From: Verrucomicrobiota bacterium
GTDB taxonomy: Bacteria > Verrucomicrobiota > Verrucomicrobiia > Verrucomicrobiales > Akkermansiaceae
DNA length: 64,000 bases
Assembly (NCBI GenBank): GCA_017301995.1
Contig: JAFLEH010000006.1
Location: forward strand, 62,001-126,000
Reading direction: 5' to 3'
The notes below the pieces were generated by a model. It saw only the letters and a list, made by a program, of their open reading frames with translations, was not told the DNA's origin and made no database searches. Made by a program: the position numbers and the translations under genes. This document shows positions 9,796-17,779 of the stretch, piece by piece. The first letter of the stretch is position 1. Each line of letters opens with the position of its first letter.

Positions 9796-10956
9796 TCAGT
9801 TGAGGAGCTTGCTGGAAACATCTTTGACAAATTGACGGATCGAATCGTCCTGGGCCGATCCTGCCATCCTGCCTACCGCCGTTCGGACGATCCGGTGAAT
9901 GTCGGCATCGGACTTGGAGAGCACCCCGGCTTCCTGGGCGAGTGTGCCAATTTTCTGCCCGAGGGATTCAAAGAAGACCTTCGCCGGGGGGGTCGGGTGC
10001 GTCAGTTCGTCCAAGGGTGTCCACACCGCCCGTGGATTTGGCTCCCTGACGTTCCACATCTCCGACTGGTCGGTTCGCTCGATGCGCTGCGCCAGGGCGG
10101 GATAGTCCTCGGCGGCGAGTTCAAGGAGATTGTGGGTCACCCCATAGACAATCGCGCAACCCGGCAAACTACCCACCGCAAGGTAGTCGATCAGGTTCCG
10201 AAGATTGGCCATGTGCTCCTGGCGCTTTTTTCGCGATTTCCGACGATCAAGCAGGTCCGCGCCGGTTTCATCGAAGAACACGACCACCCCTTTGAATCCG
10301 AGCTGAAGGGGAATCGAGAGCAAACTCCGTAGCCATTGTCCTGCGTTGCGCTTGCCCAGCTTGGTGATCGGCCGAGGCAGATTTGGGGTGCGTCGAAACA
10401 AATCCCGGAACAGGACCCGATGGGCCTTGTTGCCGACAAGCAGTTCTTTGAGGTCCACCTTGGTCTGCATGGAGACCGACTCATCGTTGAGAAGCCAGTG
10501 GTAGGCTCGGCAGAGATTCCTCACCGGGGCCACGACATGGCTGGATGCGCGCAGCTCCCCGAGTTGGTCGCGGTCGAGGCGCTCGATAATCCGGGGCAAG
10601 CCGATCACCGATTCTCCATCACACCGCCAGCAAAGGCTTTTCGCGATCGCTTGATAGGTTGCTTCCAGGGATTCGAAAGCCTGCGTCTCCGCATCTCCAC
10701 TTGTGTAGCAAGTGAGAAACCCCCGGTCTTCGGCGAGTTTGGAGAGCACGCGGAGCATATGGGTCTTTCCACGACCGTTCGCCCCTTCGAGGAATCTCAA
10801 TTCGCTCCCACCAGCGGCGATGAAGGGAAGAATCTCGTTCGCCCACATTCCGCAGAACCGCTCCAGGCCCACGCTGATCTCCAGCGCCACCTCGGGGTCC
10901 GAGATGGTGCCATTGGCAGCCAACTGCATCAAGACGGCTTTCTTCCTGGAGGACAT
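9796..10956 (-). CDS. BrxD-like P-loop ATPase 3
   Basis: 386 residues from ATG 10956 (MSSRKKAVL), 7 bases after the upstream stop; the 465-residue frame includes an out-of-family N-terminal extension overlapping the neighbour. Walker A is EGANGRGKTHML (about 57-68) and Walker B GVVVFFDETGADLL (about 223-236). It is the first translated of three tandem 'GxGKTH' ATPases, the shortest, and carries a glutamate after the Walker B aspartate. The family match to BrxD/DUF2791 is by motif only. Confidence 0.72.
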   Translation of the reverse strand: MSSRKKAVLMQLAANGTISDPEVALEISVGLERFCGMWANEILPFIAAGGSELRFLEGANGRGKTHMLRVLSKLAEDRGFLTCYTSGDAETQAFESLEATYQAIAKSLCWRCDGESVIGLPRIIERLDRDQLGELRASSHVVAPVRNLCRAYHWLLNDESVSMQTKVDLKELLVGNKAHRVLFRDLFRRTPNLPRPITKLGKRNAGQWLRSLLSIPLQLGFKGVVVFFDETGADLLDRRKSRKKRQEHMANLRNLIDYLAVGSLPGCAIVYGVTHNLLELAAEDYPALAQRIERTDQSEMWNVREPNPRAVWTPLDELTHPTPPAKVFFESLGQKIGTLAQEAGVLSKSDADIHRIVRTAVGRMAGSAQDDSIRQFVKDVSSKLLN

Positions 10957-10963
10957 GGTGTGG

Positions 10964-11761
10964 TTACTCTTGAACCTTTTGGATCCGGAGCATGTGGAGC
11001 ACTTCCCCCTGCGCTTGCGGTTGATTGAGATTGGGAAGCAGGTAGGATGTCGCCCGCTCGGACATGGCCGGAGTCCGACCTGCAAGTCGCATGTCGCCTT
11101 CCCGATTTCCGCCGCCGACGAATGCCGCGAGATCCCAAAGAAACTGATAAAATGGATATTCCGGAAAGTGCTTTGCCGAGCCGCTTTTTGCAAAGTTGCT
11201 CTTCGACCAAGCCTGCTCGAAGAGCATTTCGCGGTAGATGGAGGGAATGTCTATGTAGTGATCTCTGGACGGATTCTTGGCATCCGCGTGGGTGATGGCA
11301 GCCTTTACGAGACTGAAGAACTTGGCGCGATCCAAGCCCCCCTTTTCCAAACGGGAGCGAGTGGCGAGGATGGTGTCGGCGAGCTTTGGTCCGTCAAGTT
11401 CGTCGGACGCGTCTACCTCCACACCGGCAAATTCTATGATCGCGGTCGGTCCCTTGTACCGGACCTTGAAGACATCGACAGTGTCCACCTCCGCCTCGGA
11501 ACGGAAATGCAAGCCCTTGGCTTTGACCGCTTCCAGCATCTTCTGGCGGCGCTCTGCCAGCAAGCGGACGGTCTCTGCTGTGGAAGTTCCAAGTGCCTCT
11601 TGGATGGCGGCGGCAAACTTGTCCCAATCGACACTCCTTGCGGTTTTGAGGGCCTTCTTGAGTTCATCCGCCTGTTGGACGGGGTTCTTGGTCTTGGCTG
11701 AAGCAGTAAGTGCGGCGGCAAGAGCTGAAATCTGTTTGGTGATGGAATCGAGGTCGTTCAT
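10964..11761 (-). CDS. Unrecognised protein preceding the ATPase trio
   Basis: 265 residues and no family I can name. The N-terminal 100 residues are helical and charged (ITKQISALAAALTASAKTK), and a beta-rich middle contains YKGPTAIIEFAGVEVD. The C-terminal part has aromatic-rich EMLFEQAWSKSNFAKS and YPFYQFLWDLAAF segments. No catalytic motif, signal peptide or membrane segment is visible. It ends 7 bases before the first ATPase and begins about 50 bases after the winged-helix gene, so it is part of the operon and may be an adaptor or recognition subunit. Confidence 0.7.
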   Translation of the reverse strand: MNDLDSITKQISALAAALTASAKTKNPVQQADELKKALKTARSVDWDKFAAAIQEALGTSTAETVRLLAERRQKMLEAVKAKGLHFRSEAEVDTVDVFKVRYKGPTAIIEFAGVEVDASDELDGPKLADTILATRSRLEKGGLDRAKFFSLVKAAITHADAKNPSRDHYIDIPSIYREMLFEQAWSKSNFAKSGSAKHFPEYPFYQFLWDLAAFVGGGNREGDMRLAGRTPAMSERATSYLLPNLNQPQAQGEVLHMLRIQKVQE

Positions 11762-11812
11762 GATGCGATTGGGAATAATTTATAGCTCGAAGACGGTATC
11801 ATATCTTACGGT

Positions 11813-12418
11813 TCAGAACTTGGCATTCTTCTGTTCCTGAAGCCATTCGCGCCCACTTTCGGAGATTTCCCAAATCCCACTCTGGGATTTCTTCATACGG
11901 CCGTCTTCGTTGACCATGGTGTTGCGCGCCCACTGAGCGGAGTTCCGCCAACGGATCGATTTGCCGTCGGACGGGAGGACCGCATAGTCGAGAGACTTGA
12001 GAATGCCCTTCATCTTCTCGCCGACCCTGTCGAGCACCTCGCGCGTCTTTCCACTACCGCCCATCTCCACAAGCGATTCGAGGATGGCGCGGTAGAATGC
12101 GGTGTGTGGGGTGACTTCGCCCTTCTTGCTCTTGCCGAAGAACTTCTTGCTGACAATCTCCTGCACGGTAGGGCTGGCGGAATCCCGAAGATCTTCCAGT
12201 TCCTCCCACTCTGCCACGAGCCCTTCCACCTTCTTCTCGAAAGCCAATAATCGCTTGGCGAACTCGATGACGGAGGTGGCGGTGTCGTAGTCACCCTCCT
12301 GCATGGCCTTCGCTCCCTCGCTGCGGATGCGCTGCTCCTCCTCGGCAAGAGAATCCCGGAGGAGGACGAGGGCAGTGGAAATGTCGTCTTTGTCGGATGG
12401 TTGACTGGTGGTTGTCAT
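11813..12418 (-). CDS. Winged-helix protein with Mrr N-terminal-type domain
   Basis: 201 residues. The first 100 are predicted helical or coiled coil (LRDSLAEEEQRIRSEGAKAM). The C-terminal 90 (TPHTAFYRAILESLVEMGG through the terminal ISESGREWL) resemble the Mrr-N winged-helix domain used for DNA binding by Mrr-type restriction proteins. There is no PD-(D/E)XK nuclease domain, so it cannot be a complete Mrr enzyme. It could bind DNA for the ATPase/helicase block or regulate the operon. Confidence 0.7.
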   Translation of the reverse strand: MTTTSQPSDKDDISTALVLLRDSLAEEEQRIRSEGAKAMQEGDYDTATSVIEFAKRLLAFEKKVEGLVAEWEELEDLRDSASPTVQEIVSKKFFGKSKKGEVTPHTAFYRAILESLVEMGGSGKTREVLDRVGEKMKGILKSLDYAVLPSDGKSIRWRNSAQWARNTMVNEDGRMKKSQSGIWEISESGREWLQEQKNAKF

Positions 12419-12467
12419 TTGGCGGATGGCGATCTGTTGGAAAGCATTTTAATAATTGAAGCATTGC

Positions 12468-14258
12468 TTATGGAATTGCATGTGCTGATCCATTCGACGC
12501 GTCAACTGCGTCAATGATCAGGGTGCGAATGATCGGGTTGTTGAGCTTAGCAATTATTGGAATTAGATTGCTGCGCCCCTCGCTCCAGTGGAGACCATCA
12601 TCGAAAATGATTCTCAGCAAGTAGTGGAACTCAGGAATAGTTGCGCCTCGCTGGGCAGCCCAGACCAGTTTCGGCGCTGTCTTATGGACATCGAAAAATT
12701 CGTCACTTCCACTTTTGTCGCAAATTTGATTGTAGGCCTGCTGCTCTATTGATCGACGGGTAATCGCACAAATCGCCAGTGGGTCACCATCTTCGCCCCT
12801 CTTGAACTTTTCATATTCTTGCCTCAGGAACTCTTGAAACTTGCCCGGTTTGCCCCAGCTTGACCGGCAATCCTTAACCAATCCTAGATCAGCAGAAAAA
12901 TCCACTTCCTGATCATGGTAATGGACGAGGTATTTTGAAATCTTTTCTTTGACGTCGTCGCTTACAGTATCATTACCGCGTGCCCCGATTAGCTTGAGCA
13001 TGGCTTTGACTGGATTCTGGGCAGTTTTAGCGGAAAGATGAATTACTTTTTGATTTGAAAAGGCATAATTCTGGAAAAAGGCTGGGTTAAGATGTGTGAG
13101 AATCAAAAGATAAAGTTCCTTGCCATTCCTTTTGTAATCATTGATTAGCTGGAGCAGATAATATTGCACAACAGTAAGGTTGGCATCGTCGAGGTAATCG
13201 AAAACCTCATCAATCACAATGATTGTTCTATTCTTTTGAAGGCAATATCGCGCGATATTGAGAAGCGCGTAAAGAACCAGAACATCTCTCTGGCCATTAG
13301 AAATGTGATCAGGTTCCGGCATGGTAAGCACGAGCTTCCCACCCCGCTCATTCAGGCACAAACTTTTCCAGGATTTTGAAAGTGCTGCGGCTCCGTCTTT
13401 GATCGACGATTTGAGGGAGTCATATCGAATCCACTCCAGAAAATCCTCAAATTCGGCGGCCTTCTGCCGCTCCAGATCCGCTAGCTGCCATAGTGCTAGA
13501 AAGGCATGGGAGTTGCTTAGTTCGCTCACTTCCTCAACGAAGCTGATGGCGGCATCAAAATCGGCATCATTCGTCCTCAAGGAAGCTATTTCAGGTAACA
13601 CAATTTGGTCCAAGTCCTGATCGCCTCCTTGATAGGTGTTAATAACATTTCGAATCAATTCAATTTTCTTCCAAAGACGCGCCATGGTCAGTCGCTTCAA
13701 AAGCTCTGGAAGCTCTCCAGCTCTGAGCGCGAAAACATCGCAAGCGAAGAGTGTCTTTTCCAAATTTTGCAGCAGCCCGCTCCTCGCTCCGAACCGTGAT
13801 TTCGCCTCAGTTATCTTGTAAGGATTGATTGACTTGCGGATGACAGAACATATTTCCATCGGTGGAATAACTTGCTTCCCTTTAGCTGATGAAAAACTTC
13901 CCATGTTCTTCGCATGGGCTTTCACCTCACGCAAATCCGAAATGACGAGGATGTCGAAGACTTTTCGAATCTCGTTGGATCGCACTACTTCTGTTGCTCC
14001 TAAAGATCTTGTAATTTCGCCGTCGTCGAAATCAAAGGACAGAGAAGCCTTTTTCGATTCGTCGTGGCAGTAGCGATCCACATCCTTCAATTTGAGTGAA
14101 GTTTGGTCAGCGGTGCTTTTAAAGGCTTTGGCAATGGAAGTCTTACCAAAGCCGTTGGGTGCAACCAAAATGTGTGGTCGGTTTTTGCTAATTGGTTCCG
14201 GGAGCGTCCAATCGGCAATGCCCCGAACATTCTGAATGCGTATGTTTTCAATCTTCAT
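12468..14258 (-). CDS. SMC/RecF-like AAA ATPase (AT-rich gene)
   Basis: 596 residues. The N-terminal ABC-type lobe has IRIQNVRGI and Walker A VAPNGFGKTS (about 32-41). A helical middle follows, then signature-like ISNGQRDVLVLYALL and Walker B TIIVIDEVFDYLDD (about 350-363), with an H-loop-like LLILTHLNP. The final 180 residues are unassigned. Such ATPases occur in Septu, OLD/Gabija-like and RloC-like systems. The coding sequence is visibly more AT-rich than every neighbour, suggesting a separate acquisition, yet it is co-directional and closely spaced. No nuclease domain is recognised. Confidence 0.8.
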   Translation of the reverse strand: MKIENIRIQNVRGIADWTLPEPISKNRPHILVAPNGFGKTSIAKAFKSTADQTSLKLKDVDRYCHDESKKASLSFDFDDGEITRSLGATEVVRSNEIRKVFDILVISDLREVKAHAKNMGSFSSAKGKQVIPPMEICSVIRKSINPYKITEAKSRFGARSGLLQNLEKTLFACDVFALRAGELPELLKRLTMARLWKKIELIRNVINTYQGGDQDLDQIVLPEIASLRTNDADFDAAISFVEEVSELSNSHAFLALWQLADLERQKAAEFEDFLEWIRYDSLKSSIKDGAAALSKSWKSLCLNERGGKLVLTMPEPDHISNGQRDVLVLYALLNIARYCLQKNRTIIVIDEVFDYLDDANLTVVQYYLLQLINDYKRNGKELYLLILTHLNPAFFQNYAFSNQKVIHLSAKTAQNPVKAMLKLIGARGNDTVSDDVKEKISKYLVHYHDQEVDFSADLGLVKDCRSSWGKPGKFQEFLRQEYEKFKRGEDGDPLAICAITRRSIEQQAYNQICDKSGSDEFFDVHKTAPKLVWAAQRGATIPEFHYLLRIIFDDGLHWSEGRSNLIPIIAKLNNPIIRTLIIDAVDASNGSAHAIP

Positions 14259-14322
14259 AATCTATCGGTTGTGGGCGAAGTCTTTTCGTGAAACTTCTAT
14301 TTCAGGATTAGGAGGTTGCGTG

Positions 14323-16089
14323 TCATGGCTTTTCGTTCAACTGTTTGATGAGCCATTCCAGTTGCGTGCGGGCGTTGGCGATGACAGCGCGGTAGGAAAG
14401 AAAACGGGTTTTCTTGCCGGAGTAGGTGGGTTGGAGCTTCGGGTCAACGCTGCCGCCCACGACAAGGATGTCCAGGTCCACTCCGATGTGGCCCGTAAGC
14501 GTGTCCGCATAGGTGACGGCCTGATGTTCGGCATCCCGTCCAACTGGTATTGCAGGGCGCTTGAACTCAATCAGCAGGTGCCGGTTCTCGACGTTGGCAG
14601 CTAGGAGGAGATCCGGCCGGTCCGCAGCGTCCTTGTCACGATAGATCTTGTCAGTAAAGTCACGAATGATGGTTTGCAACTGCCGGTTGCTGGACATAAG
14701 GCTGTATTCGTTGCCAAAGATCCATAGGTTGTGTTGCAAGGCCGTGTGCATTTGGGCCTCGGTTGTTTTTGGGTCCTTTGCCAGGTCGTCGAGGCCATCG
14801 AGGAATGCGCGGCGGCGGTCGGCTTGGTGGGCGATGAAAGCGAGATCGCTGAGGCCGAACTTATCAAGTGCGTCCGCGAAGATAAGGACGTCGGACTTCT
14901 CCGCTTCTTCAATCTCCCGGCAAACAGTCCAGTATTCGTCCATTTCGAGGGCGTCGAGGACCAAATTAATCAGGATGGTTATGCGCTCCTCCTTCTCCCC
15001 TTCCTGATAGCTGCGGGAAATCAGGCGCTCCAATTTTTCCTCGGCTATAGCCCGACGGTGTTCGGGCACGGCTTCCAACCGCCGCTTCATGGTCTGGGTC
15101 CAGCGGCCTTTGGCCAGGGCGACTTCTTTTCCGTGGATTTCGGTGAGGCTGGACTTCACGTCTTCCTGGATGGCTTTGGTGAGCATCTGGAGGCCCTTGT
15201 CGCTTTCGATGACATCGCCACCGGATGCCGTGAGTTCGATGGTCTCGCTGCCTACCTTGACCTCGCCCACCACACGGTTGATAAGGCGGTTGCTGAGTTG
15301 TTCGTCATGCTCTAATCCCCAGTGGTGGGGTTTGCCGACCGACTTCTCGCCCGAGCGCAATATGAGGCCGGACTTGCGCCCTGGTAGTGGTTTTTCGGTG
15401 ACGGTCCATGTCGCCTCTGCCTTTGTGCCATCCGGCATCTCGTATTCCTTGGTGAATGTTGTCCCTTGCACGTCGTGCCTCAAGACCGGCTCGCCATTGA
15501 TCCGGACCTGAAACCCCATTTCCCGGCCGTAGTCATAAGCGACCTGTTCGCGAAGCCTCTCGGGTTGTGGAAAATTCAGCCGCGGGTTCAGTTTGCGAAT
15601 CGTGATGGCCGTTCCATGCACCTCAGGATCGCAGGGTTCCTCGCTGATGGGAAGATCGACCTCTTCGATGTCCTTCCCTGCGTCAAGAAGGAGTTCCTTG
15701 GAAATCACCAAGGTCGTTTTCACACCCTGGGCTCGGGTCACGACCTCAATTTCGTCGCCGATGGTCAGGCCGGAGAATTTGCCGATTCCTCTCCGTCCCT
15801 TTACCTTCCGATCCAAATTTGGTGTCCGCTCCCCTTTCCGGCTGAAGCGGGGGCTGGCAATCCTGAGATACTCCTGCCGGACCTCATGATGCTTCATGCC
15901 ATGGCCGTCATCCTCAATCACCACGGGTTCCTCGCTGAGCACCGTCGGCAGGGTAATCTTGACCACTCGCGCCTCTGCATCCCAAGCGTTGTCCACCAAT
16001 TCCCGGAGGGCGCGTTCGCTGGAGGTGTAGCTTTCCCCGAGTAGAGCGGAGAGCCGAGGATCAACGGAGAAACGGGCGGTGGACTTCAT
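14323..16089 (-). CDS. GHKL (Hsp90/MutL-like) ATPase fused to Shedu-like nuclease domain
   Basis: 588 residues from ATG 16089 (MKSTARF), 10 bases after the upstream stop. GHKL motifs: ALRELVDNAWDAEA (27-40, N box), IEDDGHGM (58-65) and GRRGIGKFSGL (98-108). A long middle domain follows. The C-terminus has QHNLWIFGNEYSL and then RPDLLLA and HLLIEFKRP, giving D493 and E508-x-K510 in the pattern of PD-(D/E)XK nucleases of the Shedu (DUF4263) type. Function inferred: ATP-gated nuclease effector. The motifs are clear; the family name for the nuclease part rests on pattern recognition. Confidence 0.8.
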   Translation of the reverse strand: MKSTARFSVDPRLSALLGESYTSSERALRELVDNAWDAEARVVKITLPTVLSEEPVVIEDDGHGMKHHEVRQEYLRIASPRFSRKGERTPNLDRKVKGRRGIGKFSGLTIGDEIEVVTRAQGVKTTLVISKELLLDAGKDIEEVDLPISEEPCDPEVHGTAITIRKLNPRLNFPQPERLREQVAYDYGREMGFQVRINGEPVLRHDVQGTTFTKEYEMPDGTKAEATWTVTEKPLPGRKSGLILRSGEKSVGKPHHWGLEHDEQLSNRLINRVVGEVKVGSETIELTASGGDVIESDKGLQMLTKAIQEDVKSSLTEIHGKEVALAKGRWTQTMKRRLEAVPEHRRAIAEEKLERLISRSYQEGEKEERITILINLVLDALEMDEYWTVCREIEEAEKSDVLIFADALDKFGLSDLAFIAHQADRRRAFLDGLDDLAKDPKTTEAQMHTALQHNLWIFGNEYSLMSSNRQLQTIIRDFTDKIYRDKDAADRPDLLLAANVENRHLLIEFKRPAIPVGRDAEHQAVTYADTLTGHIGVDLDILVVGGSVDPKLQPTYSGKKTRFLSYRAVIANARTQLEWLIKQLNEKP

Positions 16090-16099
16090 GCCGGAGATG

Positions 16100-17779
16100 T
16101 TAGATTGTAGGATTCGACAATGAGCGCTCAAATGCGCTTACAAGCCGCAGGGCTTTCTTCAGTTCCGCATCGTAAAGCGGGGATTCGTTCCAGTGGGCGG
16201 CCGGGTTCAATACTCGGTCTTTCATCTGAATGATGGCGTCCACCGCTTCCACTGCCTCAAGGTTTCTCCATGCTTCCTGAGACAGGAACTGCTTTAATCT
16301 TTTCCTCTGGGCCTTGATGATGTTTTTGGTCGGGAGATCGAGCGTTGCGTCGGTGTCGATGTCTTCATCCGATGCGCATACGAGCTTATCGCGATGAGCC
16401 TTGGGAACTCCTTTGATCGCTTGATTGTAAAGCGTCATTGGCAGCTTTTGCATGAGGTGGTTCTTGGCTGCCTTCAAATCCTGGCTCAACGAGTGGAAAT
16501 CGCCGGGAGCAGAAATCTCACCCATGGCGACACGGCGATACCGTTTGGCGGTTTCTTCGGCAGCCTTCCGAAGCAGCACAGCGGCGGCCTCAAGGTCGTG
16601 GCTTTGGATGTAGTCGGCGGCCCGTTGAATCGCGCCTTTCTCGATCTTGTCACGGATGCCGTCCTTGGAATTGCCAAGCAGCGAGCGGAAGCACCATTCG
16701 GTGTGGCGATCTCCGATGACACGGCGAAACTCTTCGAAGAAACCGCGGTCGTGGGTGAGAATGATCTTCTGATAACTTTCGAAGTCCGGTCCCAGCAGGA
16801 TCTCGACCACCTTCATCCGGTTGTCCATGTCGAGACTGACAAGAAGATCGTCGAGAACGAGGAGTTTGAGATCCGACTCGTGGAGGTTCACCATCGAGGC
16901 GGCGAACCTGACAGAAAGAGCGAGTTGGGTCAGTTTTGCCTCGTTTAGAAAGCTCTGAGGGCGCTCAATTGCAGTTCCGTCCACTTTGATGCCGAACTCG
17001 ATCTTTGGTCGCGTGAAACTGAAATCGTGTAGACTGCTCCCGTTCGCGGCAACGTTCTGAGTGACTCCCAGCTTCAGTATAATTTTCGCCTTGTCGCCGC
17101 TCGAAAAATGGCGGTCGTAAAATGCTTGGGCCTCTTTGCTGATCCCGTCCACGATGCCAGGAAGAATCGTGGCGAAGGCTTGGGTATTTGCCTTGAATTC
17201 ATCGTAGGCGTAGGTCCCGCCCAATCCACGGCTAGCATAAGGATTCGGATTCTCATCTTTGATTGCATCCCACATTTGTTTGGGCATGCGGCCACCCCCT
17301 CCAGTCGAAACACAAAATGGGAGAATCTCTTTTTCAAAGAGATCCCAAAGATCGAATGAGACTTTGTTGCTGAAATGGGAGAACCCGAAAAAGAAGCGGT
17401 AGGTGATGAAGTCGCTGGCGAGATCCCCCTTCAGGATCGCAGGCTGATTGCGGGTGCCGTGGTCCGTGTAACTGATTCTGTAGATTGTGTCGTTCCGGGT
17501 AGTGGTGTCGCGGAGAGTGATTGCTATTTCGCCGGGTTTGGAAACTGCGTCCTCGTGAATGTTGAGCAGCCGCTGGTCATCTGACGGATCGAAGTACTTG
17601 GCGACACCGGGTGTTGTCTTGGCGGCACTTTGGAGAAAAGTGTAGAGACTCCAATACAAGGAAGACTTCCCCGCACCATTCGCCCCGTAAAGCAGAAGGT
17701 GTCTGCCTTCGAGGTTGAGGGTGAACTCCCTGAAAGCTTTGAAGTTGGTGATCTCTATTTTTTGGAGACGGGATTTCAT
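16100..17779 (-). CDS. SMC-like AAA ATPase
   Basis: 559 residues. IEITNFKAFREF and Walker A LYGANGAGKSSLYW (about 30-43) open the ABC-type head. Signature-like FLNEAKLTQLALSVRFA, Walker B KLLVLDDLLVSLD and H-loop IILTHDRG close it (about 285-350). The C-terminal 200 residues are helical (AAVLLRKAAEETAKRYRR). It overlaps the methyltransferase gene by ATGA (17776-17779) and precedes the GHKL-nuclease gene by 10 bases, so the three are probably expressed together. It resembles the ATPase partner of Septu-type nucleases. No nuclease is fused; the GHKL-Shedu protein could be its effector. Confidence 0.82.
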   Translation of the reverse strand: MKSRLQKIEITNFKAFREFTLNLEGRHLLLYGANGAGKSSLYWSLYTFLQSAAKTTPGVAKYFDPSDDQRLLNIHEDAVSKPGEIAITLRDTTTRNDTIYRISYTDHGTRNQPAILKGDLASDFITYRFFFGFSHFSNKVSFDLWDLFEKEILPFCVSTGGGGRMPKQMWDAIKDENPNPYASRGLGGTYAYDEFKANTQAFATILPGIVDGISKEAQAFYDRHFSSGDKAKIILKLGVTQNVAANGSSLHDFSFTRPKIEFGIKVDGTAIERPQSFLNEAKLTQLALSVRFAASMVNLHESDLKLLVLDDLLVSLDMDNRMKVVEILLGPDFESYQKIILTHDRGFFEEFRRVIGDRHTEWCFRSLLGNSKDGIRDKIEKGAIQRAADYIQSHDLEAAAVLLRKAAEETAKRYRRVAMGEISAPGDFHSLSQDLKAAKNHLMQKLPMTLYNQAIKGVPKAHRDKLVCASDEDIDTDATLDLPTKNIIKAQRKRLKQFLSQEAWRNLEAVEAVDAIIQMKDRVLNPAAHWNESPLYDAELKKALRLVSAFERSLSNPTI

